Assembly: GCA_963678675.1 (NCBI GenBank)
Contig: OY783196.1
Coordinates: 188,501-252,500, forward strand
Length of the DNA: 64,000 nt
Source: Xiphydria camelus
Taxonomy: Eukaryota > Arthropoda > Insecta > Hymenoptera > Xiphydriidae
Reading direction: 5' to 3'
Of the stretch, positions 1 through 16,706 are shown in pieces. Positions within the stretch are counted from its first letter, which is position 1, and every line of letters starts with the position of its first letter. A program made the translations under genes and the position numbers. The notes under the pieces were generated by a model that saw nothing but the letters and a program-made list of their open reading frames with translations, did no database searches and was not told where the DNA came from.

Positions 1-748
1 CATACATACCTATGTGTACATACGTACGAATCGAACTATTCCCAGGACTGGATCACATATGGGGCGGGCTCTCCGCGTTCGTTGATCCATTGCTGTAGAT
101 ATACATATGTATGTACACCTATACGTACAGAGGTATATCGCAGCTGATATAATTATTATTCACCCAATTTCGCCTTCCTTTTTTCGCGCTCCTAAAGACA
201 TCGTGAAGAGTATTCCGATAAACAAAACATTTATAGGTTGAGCAATTGAAATCAAACGATTCGACTTACTTTTCCGCAGTTATTTATATGTTCCCAATTG
301 AAAAAAATATTTCAGCTACACATTGCGCGATCGTACAACCCATCATAATTCAGAAGCTATCACCCACGTGCAGGCACATGACGCGCAGTTTTGTGCCCCA
401 TTTATCCCACTATCTAGAAGAGCTTCTTCGCTTCGCACAATATCACATATTGTAATGAAGCGAAACCTCGTAAAATTAAATTTTACAGTCAACATTGTGT
501 GCGAAGCCGCGCGACAAATAAATTGCAAATGACTGACGGATGGCTCTCTGATTTATAATTGACGCGGGTAAACACGTGCGGAAAGTTATATTGTTGGCGA
601 TGCAATTGGACGTCACCGCGAAAAGTTGTTATGTAATGGTAATGACGGTAATAACGAGCTAAAAAAGTTACACAGTTTGACGTTTGAATAGTACGATAAA
701 AGGGGAGAGTCCTGCAACATTGTGTTGTTCCTATCTAGCATTAGAATC
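1..748. other. Intergenic, no gene seen
   Basis: AT-rich upstream sequence before DNAJC28. The first 140 bases are rich in short TACATA/GTAC steps. A few overlapping ORFs of about 60-70 codons between 246 and 532 have no recognisable protein features and I do not regard them as genes. The DNAJC28 promoter is presumably in the last few hundred bases. Confidence 0.6.
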
Positions 749-2516
749 ATGATAAAATTTAACCAGGATTGTATAATGATTCTCAAACAACTTGGATCTC
801 TCTCGTCTCACGACTATGCAAACCATATAAATGCGAGGTCACTGGCAACATTGAAACGTAAAGATACTCTGGAGGTATGCTATTCAATGTAGAGATTACA
901 CACAGCAATTATAATTATAAGGGACGTTCAAGAAATTTCTTTACTTTTTCTTCCTTGAAGAATTCGTATCGCACACTTGGAGTTTCTGAAGATTGTGAGG
1001 ATGAAACCCTGAGATTAGCCTTTGTTCATCTTGCTAAAAGATTTCATCCGGATAGCAAAACATCGGAAGCAGATGCTCTTAGGTTTACAGAGGTAAAGTC
1101 ACGATGGTGGTAGGTAGAACAATGTGTGTACTACATATTCGTCCACAAATATGAGATGATAAAACTCTCAAATATCTAATAGATAGAGCGTGCATATCGA
1201 GAGATCCAACGTGCTAGAAGCATACAGAAAGAAATGGATTTTAAGCTTGAATCAGAGGTGGAAGAATTTGATATCAAGGTATGCAGAGGGGAGATGGTTT
1301 TAATTACATTTTATACCCATAATATTCCATCAACTAATGAACCCCCTTAAAATATTTATTCGCGCGTTAAAAATGAAATAATCTACCAAGAAGAAAATAG
1401 AAAATCATCTTACCTTCTGTCCTCTTATGGACGCAAGCATTAGGTAGCCACTCGCGGTATGATATTAGTACCTATCGTAATATAGTATTATATCTCATTT
1501 GTGTACTTGTATTTTTATACGTAAAGAACCCCCCAAAGGTGTTATACAATAAATACTCTCTACTCTACTACATCAGGGGTATACATTAATGAACTTTCAC
1601 ATTTGGGGTGCACTCTGAACCCCTTACGACAGAAAACACCACATTCGTTTCACCTTGTGTATTTATGCTTCAAGCATACGGCACCGCAACACAGGCACTA
1701 CTTAAACAACGATGCTGGTATTGGTACACCTAGTCAAAGACAACGACAGTACACGATAGGGAGGGCGCAAAAAGCTATTGATAATATAACAGAGCATAGA
1801 CTCAAGAAGTTGCAAGTTACCGAGCGCGATGCTTTAGTGGGACAGGATAAAGAAAAGGCCAAAGACATAAAGACGCGATATGGTTTCGACCGTTTAGTGG
1901 AGGATTTGATACAAGAAGCGATGAACAGAGGAGAGTTCAGAGATTTACCCGGGGCTGGTAAACCCTTGAAGGACAATATCAGTGCACAGAATCCCTACGT
2001 TGACTTTGTTACGCACAAGATGAACCAAGTAAGTGAATCTAGTATCTTGGAAGAAGAAAGGCCAGTGTCAGAGACATGCGGTGCGAATGTAATTTGATAC
2101 AGGTACTACTGGATAATGGTTTTACACCGGAGTGGATACAACTATCTAAAGAGATCAGAGAGGAAAAGCGAATCCTACAGGAAAGGCTCACCGAATCTCG
2201 CGATCGACTGGGAACAGTACCTTTATCAGCGGACGATTCGGAATCATGGCAGAACACGGTGGAGAGCCTGACTGATTCAGCGAAGAAGATCAATAACAAG
2301 ATCAATAAGTACAATCTGCTGGTTCCTATACTTCAGAAACAAATGGTACAAGTTAGACCGGATATTCTTGCGGAGGAGATATTGGCCAAAGCACCCGTAA
2401 AGCGGCAAGAAGTACCGATGAAACTATCGAGGAAGCAGAGAGGAGCAGCAGCACACTATGACGAGAATAACTTTTTGGATGAATTGTTCTCGTTTTTCAG
2501 CAAAAAGCTCACTTAA
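749..2516 (+). CDS. DNAJC28: DnaJ homolog subfamily C member 28 (J domain + DUF1992)
   Basis: Coding exons 749-874, 961-1092, 1183-1278, 1675-2028 and 2103-2516 join in phase to a 373-residue protein. A short J domain (SYRTLGV to about residue 90) carries the HPD tripeptide in RFHPDS, the motif that stimulates Hsp70 ATPase. The HTAPQHRHYL segment and the DUF1992 block (RLVEDLIQEAMNRGEF, then a GxGKPL motif) match the recalled human DNAJC28 order closely. The C-terminal third is charged and helical. The N-terminal 45 residues could be a mitochondrial or other targeting segment; the exact function of this family is poorly known. The start ATG at 749 is the first in frame and its exon ends at GAG|gtatgc; this first exon is the least certain. 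The gene is tail-to-tail with GART: the two stop codons are 136 bp apart, so the 3' UTRs probably overlap. Confidence 0.9.
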
Positions 2517-2588
2517 TCACGAAATCATAAATGTAATCATATTATTGAAAATTCGGAATGTAGACGATATAAGTAATATGTACATGGT

Positions 2589-2612
2589 AGAGAGAGAGAG
2601 AGAGAGAGAGAG
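2589..2612. repeat. (AG)n microsatellite
   Basis: Twelve perfect AG units in the short gap between the DNAJC28 and GART stop codons, probably in the 3' UTR of one or both genes. Confidence 0.9.
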
Positions 2613-2652
2613 TAATATTATAATATTTTTCCCATACGTTTCTAGAGTTTTT

Positions 2653-7025
<4,373 letters not shown>

Positions 7026-8000
7026 TTCTAAAATTATAATTTGTGCAGCTGATCGACAGATTTATAGTAATACCTAATTTGTGTGTGAGATGTAAATCTC
7101 GTACAATTTCTTGGAAAATTATTAAGGGTATCGCGAGTATGTAAATTCAATAAAAAATTCAGTTATCTTACTTACTTTTATAAAATATTGACGTATTTCT
7201 AGTAACACGCGTGGCAAATGTTATCAATTATTATTACTGGATGCACTTTCGAGGCACGATACAAATAATTCATTCAACTTTCGTGCGATTCAAGACTGCA
7301 CGTTTTTGGAGCACAGCAACAAGTGTCTGCCGGCACCTGTAGCGTTGTCTCGTCTACACTGAATGAAGGACTTCTTTCGGACTTGGGTACGGGTCACAGT
7401 CACGTGACAAACTACGATCCAATCCCCAACTATCGCGCGGTTCCGAGACTGGATACAATCATGACAAAAAACGGTACATAGATCGATAATTATTCGTGGG
7501 GGTTGCATTTCGCAATTGTTTAATCCTGATAGCGTAAAGTATTTTGCAATCTTCGGGTTATCGTGCCACGACTTTTCTTATCTCATTTTATCATTGCAAC
7601 AAAACGGTGATGTAACTCGTCTTACATCGTACGCTTTTTCATTACTCTGTTTCGAAATATTACCTATACAGAGTGAAATAAATTGTATCATTTTCTGCAA
7701 GTTCGAAATAATTGCTCGTTTATACCTAGTCACGCGTAAAAAAACAACGTAGGTACCAGCAAAGCGATCGAGCTCAACTCGCTCTCACCTAGGTCTATTT
7801 TCGATTGTTTGTAAGCTTTTATCAGACGCACTGAGATTCAGCCCGAATAATACGTGGCGGTATTTTGTCACAACGAAATGTTTGAGAGGCCGGTGGACGA
7901 GGAAACTCGTTCGCTTGCTTTCACAGAAAGGTAAAGGGCAAGACAGAGCGGAAGCGAGCGAGCGAACGAACGAACGAACGAACGAACGAGGGACGCGGAT
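7026..8000. promoter_or_regulatory. Divergent promoter region, GART / SdhB-like
   Basis: 975 bp between the two start codons, with no credible gene. It should hold both promoters and 5' UTRs. A (CGAA)n tract at about 7963-7989 lies directly upstream of the SdhB-like start, probably in its 5' UTR. No individual factor site stands out. Confidence 0.5.
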
Positions 8001-8267
8001 ATGTTCGCATTCGCGACGAGATCGACAGCTACGGGACGGACGACAGCGAGAATAAGTTTCATCAAAAACACGTGGCGCACTACGGATACTCCCGTAGGAC
8101 TGCGAAGGGGAAACTCTGCCGGACCTTCCGTCGTCGGAGAAACCGAAAAGAAAGACCTCCAGGAGTGTAAATCTGATCCTGGCTTTTCAGTTAGTCACGC
8201 ATACACTCTGTGTGCCCATATTGTACACTCTTTTTCTCGTCGGGCACGTCTAATAAAATTGCAGCAA

Positions 8268-8306
<39 letters not shown>

Positions 8307-9445
8307 CCTATGTACTAGGTACTTCTAAAGTCCTTGTCCACTTAATTTTTCCTTTTCTTGCTCTCTCGTCTAAAGCTTCCAAAGCCGAGGCCCAAGAATG
8401 TGCGTGTATACCGATGGAGTCCCGACAAGCCGAAAGTGAAGCCGTATCTGCAGCAATTCACAATAGATTTGAATGACTGCGGCACGATGGTCTTGGACGC
8501 TCTGTACCACGTCAAAGCGCGTCACGACCCGACGCTATCTTTTCGTAGGTCCTGCCGAGAGGGTATCTGCGGCAGTTGCTCCATGAATATCAACGGCGTA
8601 AACACACTGGCTTGCATCACGTAATTCGTCGTTTCATACTGTCGTCACGCATCGCGACGACACACGGAAAATATTGTACATGCGATATCGTCCTCTAACT
8701 TCCGTTCTCTTCCGTGCGGCTCTCCTTCTCTTTCGTAGGAAAATTCCCGAAGACTCGACGAAGCCGCTGATTGTTTATCCGCTACCGCATATGTACATAA
8801 TCCGCGATTTGGTACCGAATATGAGCCACTTCCTAGAACAGTACAAGCAAATCGATCCGTACCTGAAGCGACAGGGAGAGGAGGACTTTATCGGGATGCG
8901 ACAAATTCTTCAGAGCGAGCGCGACCGCGAAAAACTCGACGGTCTCTACGAATGTATCATGTGTGGCTGCTGTTCGTTTTCGTGTCCTCCCTACTGGTGG
9001 CACGAGAACAAGTACTTGGGCCCTGCGGTTCTGATGCAGGTATACAATTTCTGCCGCACCTCGCGTATCACATGCCGTATGCAGTGAACGATTTTGCAGG
9101 CGTATAGATGGGTGATAGACTCGAGGGACTTCGATCACCGAAAGAGGCTCGCGAAGCTACGGGATTTCTATTCGCTCTTCCGGTGTCAAACGATTTTCAA
9201 CTGCACGAAGACATGTCCGAAAGTGAGTCGAGCGCGAACACCCGGAATAGATCATTCGTTCGGGGTACGTAGAGTGGTGTGTTTTAAGTTATATTTTTTT
9301 CACGATGAAGGGATTGAATCCGGCGAAAGCGATAGCACTACTGAAGCGTTTGGTCGTCGGTCTGTCGCGCAAGGAGAAGCCAGACATAGAGACTCCCGTA
9401 CCAAATCCCTGCGGCGGTGAGGAATACAAGTGCAGAGAGGAATGA
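8001..9445 (+). CDS. Succinate dehydrogenase iron-sulfur subunit, divergent (SdhB-like)
   Basis: Five exons (8001-8189, 8376-8620, 8739-9039, 9100-9222, 9311-9445) encode about 330 residues, longer than usual SdhB (about 280-297). SdhB carries electrons from FAD through [2Fe-2S], [4Fe-4S] and [3Fe-4S] clusters to ubiquinone in mitochondrial complex II. All cluster cysteines are visible: CREGICGSC around residues 123-131 and C143; CIMCGCC and C227 around 217-227; C274, C280, C284. The arginine-rich N-terminus fits a mitochondrial presequence. It differs from the highly conserved insect sequence: CIMCGCCSF replaces CILCACCST, CPPYWW replaces CPSYWW, and RCQTIFNC replaces RCHTIMNC. The C-terminus ends in an unusual cysteine-containing tail ([10 protein letters not shown]). 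This suggests a paralogue, perhaps like the testis-restricted fly copy, rather than the housekeeping subunit. The exon 1 donor is uncertain: TCA|gttagt keeps phase, while a nearer gtaaat site does not. Confidence 0.88.
8271..8304. repeat. (CAG)n trinucleotide repeat
   Basis: About eleven perfect CAG units inside intron 1 of the SdhB-like gene, about 70 bp before the exon 2 acceptor. It is open in all three forward frames, so exonisation would add a homopolymer (Gln, Ala or Ser), but no splice signal around it supports that. Confidence 0.9.
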
Positions 9446-9855
9446 AGGATTGCAACAAGATAAATGATACGACGGCGAATAGTACCTATCGCGCCTTTTC
9501 AACGTACGATTCGATGTCGCTCTCTATTGCGATAAAATTACTCTCGCCGTTAATCGTGACGTGTAATTATCATTGATGACATTCGGATGTAAAAAAGTAT
9601 TGATTTCATCCCAACTGAAAGTAAACGAAAATAGATATTTATTATTAATTGGCAAACGTTTGTGCAATACAAGGTATACAAGTCTTATTTTTCAGAGGTG
9701 GTTTCGCGTCAAGTCGCCTGCGTTATATTTGTAACGCACCCCCGTTTGTACTTTTACATTCGTGTAAACAAAAATGGACATTTTTGCAGGCTTCTCTACA
9801 ATAATCCATGTCATGTAACAGTTACGCACAACCCTTCGCTTTTTAAACCAGTCGT
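9446..9855. other. Convergent intergenic, SdhB-like / Chk2
   Basis: 410 bp between two converging stop codons, AT-rich, with no gene. It should contain both 3' UTRs. Confidence 0.6.
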
Positions 9856-11921
9856 TTAATTCAAGCGGGTTCTCTTAACAAATTCATTGACCTGACATGC
9901 ATGCTGCTCGGCCCGTTCTTCATTCTGGGCGATCGAAAGAGGCGGAGCAGAATTTTCGTCGCCGACGTTGGATATGAGTTGGCTCACAGTGTTTCGCATC
10001 GCGGGGTCCTGCAGCCACGGATGATTGAGTACTTGGCTTATGCTTAGTCGCTTTTTTGGGTCGACGATCAGCATACGTTTGATCTGAAGGATGTATCACA
10101 AAGCACTTGATGGGTCTCTTTATTTAATAATTAAAAAGAAGAAAAAAGCACTTGCGCCAGTGCCTTTGAGTGTTATTTTAATCGATAATCCAAGCTAACT
10201 TCTAATTCTCACCAAATCCATTGCTTTGGCCGAGACTTTTTCAAATCTCGAAGCTGGAAATTTATATCGAGCATTAATGATCTGTTCGTGCAAGGATACG
10301 TTTTCCTTGTTCGTGATACAGAACGGAACCAAGCCGCTCAAACAACAGTACAGTATCACACCAAGACTCCATACGTCTACCTGTAAAAATTACTTTCCCG
10401 TCATACGGACGTCAGCTTCAGACTTCGATACCGGTTTTTTCTTTTTTGGAAATGAGAAAAATTTACCTGACTGGTGTAGCTACCTCGACCTTCGGTCAAT
10501 AGTATTTCAGGCGCAACGTACATCGGAGTACCGCAAAAAGTTTTCATCATGCTTTCAGTGTCGACTAGTTTTGATAAACCAAAATCGGAAACTTTCGTCA
10601 AAGTCACTTCAGCTTCGCTCGCTAATAATATATTTTCAGGCTGAAAGAAATGTGAATTGAGCCACGAATACCTAATTCAGAGAGAGCTTACATTTTCGTG
10701 TTCTCTGCAGAAATACCTTCAAGTCTCGATGTGTAATACCACAGCTATGCAGGTAATGAACAGCTAGGACAACTTGATAAAATATCGTTTTAGCAATTCT
10801 TTCGGACAGTCCGGTCTGTGAGCTACGAATCCTATCGAATAGTTCTCCACCCTCCATCAATTCGAGCACAATGTAGACAGTAGTGGGAGTATCTACTATT
10901 TCTTCCATACGTATCACACACGGCTGAGAATGTTAAACGAACGATTCTTTATTCTATCCGTCGTTTGACCTGCTAATACGCGCCTTTCACACTTACATGC
11001 CTCAGGGCTTTCAAGATTTTAACTTCGTTCATAATTTTCTCAGAATTATTTAGAGAATTACTAGATCCTAGTCCTTTCTTGGAGATCATCTTCATGGCTA
11101 ATTTCTTACAGCCAATTTTAGTGAATATCATCTTCACTTCCCCGCAGGCTCCTGTTCCCAAGGTTCTTGATACCGCATACTTGCTTCGTAGCTCAGCTGG
11201 CAAACCACTGCTCTCGAATGCCATTGAACTCATGAAAATGTAGACTGACAAATCAGAAGATCATACAGATATGTATATGCTGCATTCAAATTTTACGCAT
11301 TTAATAAATATGCTAATGATGTAAATAGGAAAATGTCGACACTCTCATATATGGAAATTAAGAATAAAAGCTACCAGCATTGGCAGGTTGGCTCAAAGCT
11401 ATTACATCATTATTATCCAATATTATTTGTTTTTCTTTGCCAACCAATTTATTGTTAATAAATGTCCCGTTATGGCTGAGATCCTTGAGATAAATAACTG
11501 TATCGCTGGTCCCGCTATTATCTACTTTTGTTTTAATGATACGAAAATGAGTCTTGCTTATGGTGTTGAGCCATCTTTGCGAGAACTCTCTAGTGGAAAC
11601 ACATATGTTACACCGTGCCGAACGTCCTAAGGTGTACTCATCTTCCCTCAATTCTGTAAAACGATCGATAAGAGAATATAATTCAAATACCTTTATTCGA
11701 ATGGCAAGCAATGAAGTTATCGATTGAACCATTAGAAGAGAATAGCGCGGATGGTCTTAACATCTCTTACCTATCACCGAGAATTGCGATTTCTTGGGGC
11801 AAAGTCTGCCCCAAATTTTCGGAATTTCTTGCGATTTTTGCGCTTCCTGAGACTGGGTAAATTTGACCTCGTCTGCATTTTGAGTGTCCGGTAACGTTAA
11901 TGGCATCTCGTCGTCGTTCAT
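9856..11921 (-). CDS. lok: Checkpoint kinase 2 / loki (FHA + Ser/Thr kinase)
   Basis: Seven exons on the minus strand (11921-11771, 11653-11375, 11244-10997, 10923-10717, 10640-10467, 10380-10213, 10083-9856) give 484 residues; fly Loki is of similar size. The N-terminal 50 residues hold a minimal SQ/TQ cluster (FTQSQEAQKSQE), the target of ATM. The FHA domain spans about 51-140 (TLGRSARCNI, SHNGTFINNK) and binds phosphothreonine. The kinase domain spans about 160-430: glycine loop GTGACGEV, Lys in LAMK, HRDLK, DFG, and the activation loop MKTFCGTP with both regulatory threonines. The C-terminus is short and basic (VKRTRLN), a possible nuclear signal. The protein acts in the DNA double-strand-break checkpoint. 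The gene is divergent from fuzzy, and its 3' end faces the SdhB-like gene. Confidence 0.97.
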
Positions 11922-12807
11922 TGTTTCTTTGTTTCGTCGGAATCAGTCGAAATTTAGACGGTAAGTATTAGTGCCGGTAAACTTGGAAAAATCAATACAT
12001 GCAAAGAGAGGCGTCAATAGGTGCGCGATATTAATATGTAATGAGTATTCAAAAGAAAAACGAACTCGAATGACATTGAAAGTATGTCAACAACGCAACA
12101 AAGTTAGCCCATTGTCTCGGAGTAGGTACAATGTATGTGGCTCTGTGACGTATTAGACTCGATTACATTTTATAATCGTATTTCTCGATCAAAACTCACA
12201 AATAATGATCAAATTGTTACGGGCAGTTAATAAGCAAGGTGCAATACGAGGTACAAAGCACAACACGACAAAATCACGTCCTAAAAGACCCGCGTGTCAG
12301 TTCGCCGGAGCGCACGATAAACTAAAGATCAACACGACACAACCTTTCGGGCACACTTCTCAATGCCTACTGTGGCCGAAAACTGCCGGCACTCTCTGCC
12401 GGCGTAGCCTCACCCGATCGTCACGGCCAATCATATCGCACCGATCGTTATTGTTATTATTATTGCGGGGTTCCGATTGGCCTACGGCTTGCGCCGCTCC
12501 AGCCAATGATTGTGCTGTATCAACGAAAACGCGGGTGGCGGACTATTTGAGATGTACCTACCTAGATACTTCTTCCGCTCTTCTTGTGTCTTGCATTTTT
12601 GCACTGTAGAGAATGTTGTGTATGATAATTCACATACGCGGTGTGATTTTCAGAGGATGCGGGTTATAGAACAGTAGAACTAGAGGGACAGTACGCGAGG
12701 ATGGGTTATTCAGGGAATGTGTGTGTGTGAGTGAGAACACACGTTCCCGAAGTACCCCATTCCTCGTACCTACTACTGTCTCTCTCTGCAGATGTATATT
12801 TTTACAA
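11922..12807. promoter_or_regulatory. Divergent promoter region, Chk2 / fuzzy
   Basis: 886 bp between start codons. The middle part (about 12290-12540) is GC- and CpG-richer than its surroundings and contains several CCAAT/ATTGG boxes (for example around 12425, 12475 and 12505), as expected for a bidirectional housekeeping promoter. An ORF at 12205-12609 reads through it but has no protein features. Confidence 0.5.
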
Positions 12808-14370
12808 ATGGCTGCTCACGTCATGTGTTTGACATCCTCGGGAGGAATCCCTATTTTTGTACGAAAAAAGGGAGAAGGCGACCCGGTATATAATTCTCTA
12901 GACTTTTGACGTACGGGTGTCACAATGAAACAAACAGTATGGAAATAAAATATTTCAGATGACTTTTACTAGAATGGCTTCGTTGAATGGGGTACACATG
13001 TTTTTAAAATCTCAAAATATCGAGCTCTTGAACACTGACATGTCCGATACCACGGTGGTGTGGAAAGAATACGAAAACTCCGTCACACTGATAGCGATAG
13101 CGAGCGGAACGACTAAACGCGTACTTAACAAATTCCTCGAAGCTGTTTTCGGCGCGATGATTTTGATCGTCGGTATCGACGAAATCAAGAACCCGAGGAA
13201 TATGGAGAGATTCAAGAAGGATTTGAGAGTTTGCATTCCTATCGTCGATAGATTATTGGAGTGCTTGGACATAGGAGATCGTGTTTCCACCAGAACAGAT
13301 ATGGTTGATATGATTGAGTGTATTATGTGTCCTGAAAATCATTTATTACAAGTAGGTAACTCTTATGTATTACCTGTATCGCTTGTCGACGCGTACAAAG
13401 GTTCGATTTATCACTCACAGATCGGTCTTGAAGCGTACATGGAAAGCTTAGACTCTCTGTACGGTTGTATTCTAGTCCACGGTTGTTTAGCAGTCGCAAC
13501 GGAAAACTGGTGGTCTTTGGGACCCGTCGAGAGAAAGCTTCTCGTAATAGCAGCTACCACAGAGAGCAATTGTACCGCTCGGGATCTTCCCGTCTTTCTG
13601 CCTGATAAAAGCCCTGATGTAAATCTACACTCGACGGTTGTATCAAATTTTACAGATATTTGAAAAAGAAACATGAAATTCGTCTCCCCACATTCAGGTA
13701 GCCTTTAGGTTGGTTTCCGTGACATTGGTAAATCACGTACAAGTTTTAGCCTTATGCGGATCATCCCCTGAATTATCAGAAGTCGAAAGATTGGCCGTAC
13801 AGTACTGGCGCAGTAATATCGATATCGTTCGAGTCGTCGAGCAGAATTATCCGAGGAACTTCCCTATGGGAATAACATTGGATGCTGGTATTTTGGGGTA
13901 ATCAAAAATTCAGAAAATGCTCCGGCTGCGTCTCTCTCGCAGACGCGCAATGTGTCTACTTGTGGATTGAAAATTTCAGATTTTTACTCGCGAATTACAA
14001 GACGGGAAAATTTGTACTAAGCCGAAATCCTCAACATTCCAAAAACCGCATCACGGGAATGCATCAACTCGATATCCTGAGGACTTTTTATCATCAAGCA
14101 GTGGAAACGTTTTTACTTTCGGATGATACACCAGAGGACGACGGTCGAACCGAATGTTTAAAAGTATCGGAAACCCGGGAAAATTGTCAATCGTTCAAAG
14201 GAGCCAAGGAAACTTATTGGTGTTCCGAGTATCACAAGTGTCATGCGTCGAAGGAAGGAGACCAGATTTTTTGCACGCTATGCACGTCTACGGTTCCTAC
14301 TCATACTATGAGATTGATATCTCAAAAAACACTGAAATTGCTTTTAGCCGATAAGCAACTGTGTTGGTGA
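12808..14370 (+). CDS. fy: Fuzzy homologue, planar cell polarity effector
   Basis: Exons 12808-12885, 12959-13618, 13698-13897 and 13980-14370 give 442 residues (human FUZ 418). Matches to the family are strong at MCLTSSGGIPIF (residues 6-17), SLNGVHMF, TTVVWKEY, VFGAMILIVGIDE and NMERFKKDLR. The order fits the three longin-like domains shared with Mon1/Ccz1 and the Inturned partner. In flies, Fuzzy acts with Inturned and Fritz (CPLANE) downstream of Frizzled to restrict actin prehairs; in vertebrates it supports ciliogenesis. The start ATG at 12808 sits directly before the conserved MCLTSS motif. A poly(A) signal AATAAA lies at 14407-14412. The gene is divergent from Chk2. Confidence 0.93.
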
Positions 14371-14905
14371 ATTCCTAAGCCGCCAGAGTATTATAATTTG
14401 TAACTCAATAAATATTTTATTATCGCACATAATCATTATAATGCAAGCTCCGCCTTCCTAGAGCTGATACCTATAGCTTTTTGTGGAGTAATACAGTAGG
14501 TACGTACACTTTCTTATGAATACCACTTACAATAGAGAACTCTGTACATACATCTTTTTATAGTCTTACTCAAACTTCCCGCCGTTGAGAGAATCATCGT
14601 GTGTGTATTTTACAATTGGGTATAAGCATGACCGCTGATAAAAGAGCTATAAATTTAGATTCATCGTATTGGAGATACCTACCTATAGGGAAAATGTCTG
14701 AAGTAAGGTTATTAAACGGGTTAAAGGTAGGTGTATTACATTCGCGTCGAAAAGTGGTCATCGATTTTTCCCCAAGGATGCTCGTTTGTTGCTGACAGGT
14801 AGAGCACTATTTTCACACATCGGAGACCGTTTATACTCTTAAGATTAATCGTGTAGGTATACTAATTATGGCGCACGTTGTAAGAATTGCAGGGAATGTC
14901 AAAAC
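14371..14905. other. Fuzzy 3' end and NIPA upstream region
   Basis: 535 bp without a gene. It contains the fuzzy poly(A) signal (14407-14412). A CAG at 14890-14892 just before the NIPA start could be the acceptor of a 5' UTR intron. A 64-codon ORF at 14601-14795 has no recognised features. Confidence 0.55.
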
Positions 14906-16706
14906 ATGTCATTATCAGCAGCCGGAGTACTGGATAACGAGACCAAACCCTACCATAATAGAACTGACTTTTATGTCGGTTTAGGATTGGCGATAAGTTC
15001 CAGCGCTTTTATAGGTATGTATGTACCTACCTAGGTACCTAGGTATACATAGGTTTGTTAATTCACGCGCGTATTGTTATTTGACTGATCGATATGACGG
15101 GACGGAAGTGCATTTTCGAAAGCCACAATCAGGCGGGAATATATTTTCATAACGAACCAATCACAGCAGTAGCATCAATAGTAATTCAAAATAAAATTTT
15201 TTCTAATAATATTTCAATCGATTGTGCAACAATGTACCTATAAGTATTTAAAAGAAAGTCTTGGGGGACAAGTTTTGCACTCTAATAAATATAGTATGAT
15301 TTGAGACTATGTACCTATACCTATATAGGTAGAATAGGATATGTTTGTTTTGTAATTATAATAGGTATATATGTACCTATTATATAATCAACAAAGTGAA
15401 GACATAATGATTGGTCTTTTATTTAGGTGCTAGTTTTATTATAAAGAAAAAAGCCTTGATACGGCTTCAGAGGTATGGTGGACTAAGTGCCGGTTCTGGT
15501 GGATTTGGGTATCTGAGAGAATGGATATGGTGGGCAGGTTTGTTATCCAGTAAGTATAAAAAAAAAAGCCAAAATAATGTAATAAAAACTGAATTGTATT
15601 ATTGCTTTATTTCGTTCTTATACTCCAATTTCAAGTCGGATAAAAGTGTTGGTTGATAGGACGGTTTTCTGTATCTCATCGGAACGTTTCTCCTTTCTCG
15701 TAATATATTTATCGTAATATTACTTACAGTGGGAATCGGGGAGGCGGCCAACTTTACGGCGTATGCTTTCGCACCAGCGTCCTTAGTCACTCCACTTGGA
15801 GCCCTCAGTGTTTTAGTCGCTGCTGTATTATCATCAAAATATCTCAATGAGAGACTCAATTTGTTGGGAAAGGTAGGGTGATTTTTCAATTTGCAAGTCG
15901 CGAATTCAGTCCCCACCGTTTGTGACAATTAAGTTGAATAAATTGTTTGTTATTTGCAGATAGGCTGCTTTCTTTGCATTCTAGGGTCGACTGTGATAGT
16001 TCTACACTCGCCGAAGGAAGAACAAATTGAGAATCTAGCGATTTTGTTAGAAAAATTGAAGAATCCAGGATTCGTTATTTATGTTTTAGTTGTTATAGCG
16101 AGTAGTCTTTTAATCATTTTTTACTTTGGTCCCGCGTATGGAAGACATAATGTTGTCGTTTATATTCTATTGTGCTCCTCTATTGGCTCCCTATCCGTTA
16201 TGAGCTGCAAGGGACTCGGCTTGGCATTGAAAGAGACTATTTCTGGAGCCAACAACGAATTAGGGAACTGGCTCACGTGGGGATTTCTCTTTACCGTGGT
16301 ATTGTGCGTTATGGTGCAGATGAATTATTTGAATAAGTCGTTGGATTTGTTCAACACGGGAATCGTAACTCCGATCTATTACGTACTCTTCACGACGTTA
16401 GTGATAATAGCTTCCGCGATTCTCTTTCGAGAATGGGAGCACATGAGCGCGGAAGATATCTTGGGATCGCTTTGCGGCTTTTTAACCATCGTCGTCGCGA
16501 TATTATTATTGAACGGTTTTAAAGATATGGATATCACCTTCAACGATGTCAGAGGAATACTGAGGCCAAAGCGAGAGATGTTTTCAAGTTCCAATTCAAG
16601 GTGGAACGGTAGGGACGGAAACGATGAAGAAAGATTGATGGAGAGATCGGAATCGGAACTAGGACATAATAATTATGGAAGCCCGGGTTTAACTCGAACA
16701 ATATAG
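14906..16706 (+). CDS. spict: NIPA/spichthyin family magnesium transporter
   Basis: Exons 14906-15014, 15427-15549, 15730-15872 and 15960-16706 give 373 residues. The protein matches NIPA2-type transporters along its whole length: [60 protein letters not shown] and a cytoplasmic tail after HAFKD-like NGFKDMDI. Eight to nine hydrophobic membrane segments are visible, a drug/metabolite-transporter-like fold that carries Mg2+. The single fly homologue, Spichthyin, is an early-endosomal protein that limits BMP signalling at the neuromuscular junction. The first ATG in frame (14906) is used; upstream exons are probably non-coding. Intron 1 is long (412 bp) and full of TACCTAGGTA-type palindromes. 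Confidence 0.95.
15024..15047. repeat. Palindromic CCTAGG cluster
   Basis: Overlapping palindromes built on TACCTAGGTA just inside NIPA intron 1. The same short palindrome recurs at 20566-20580, 35031-35048 and 35761-35780. Confidence 0.7.

Noticed and set aside
14601..14795. Upstream coding exon for the NIPA transporter
   Set aside because: No phase-compatible join and no resemblance to the family; the conserved N-terminus starts at 14906.
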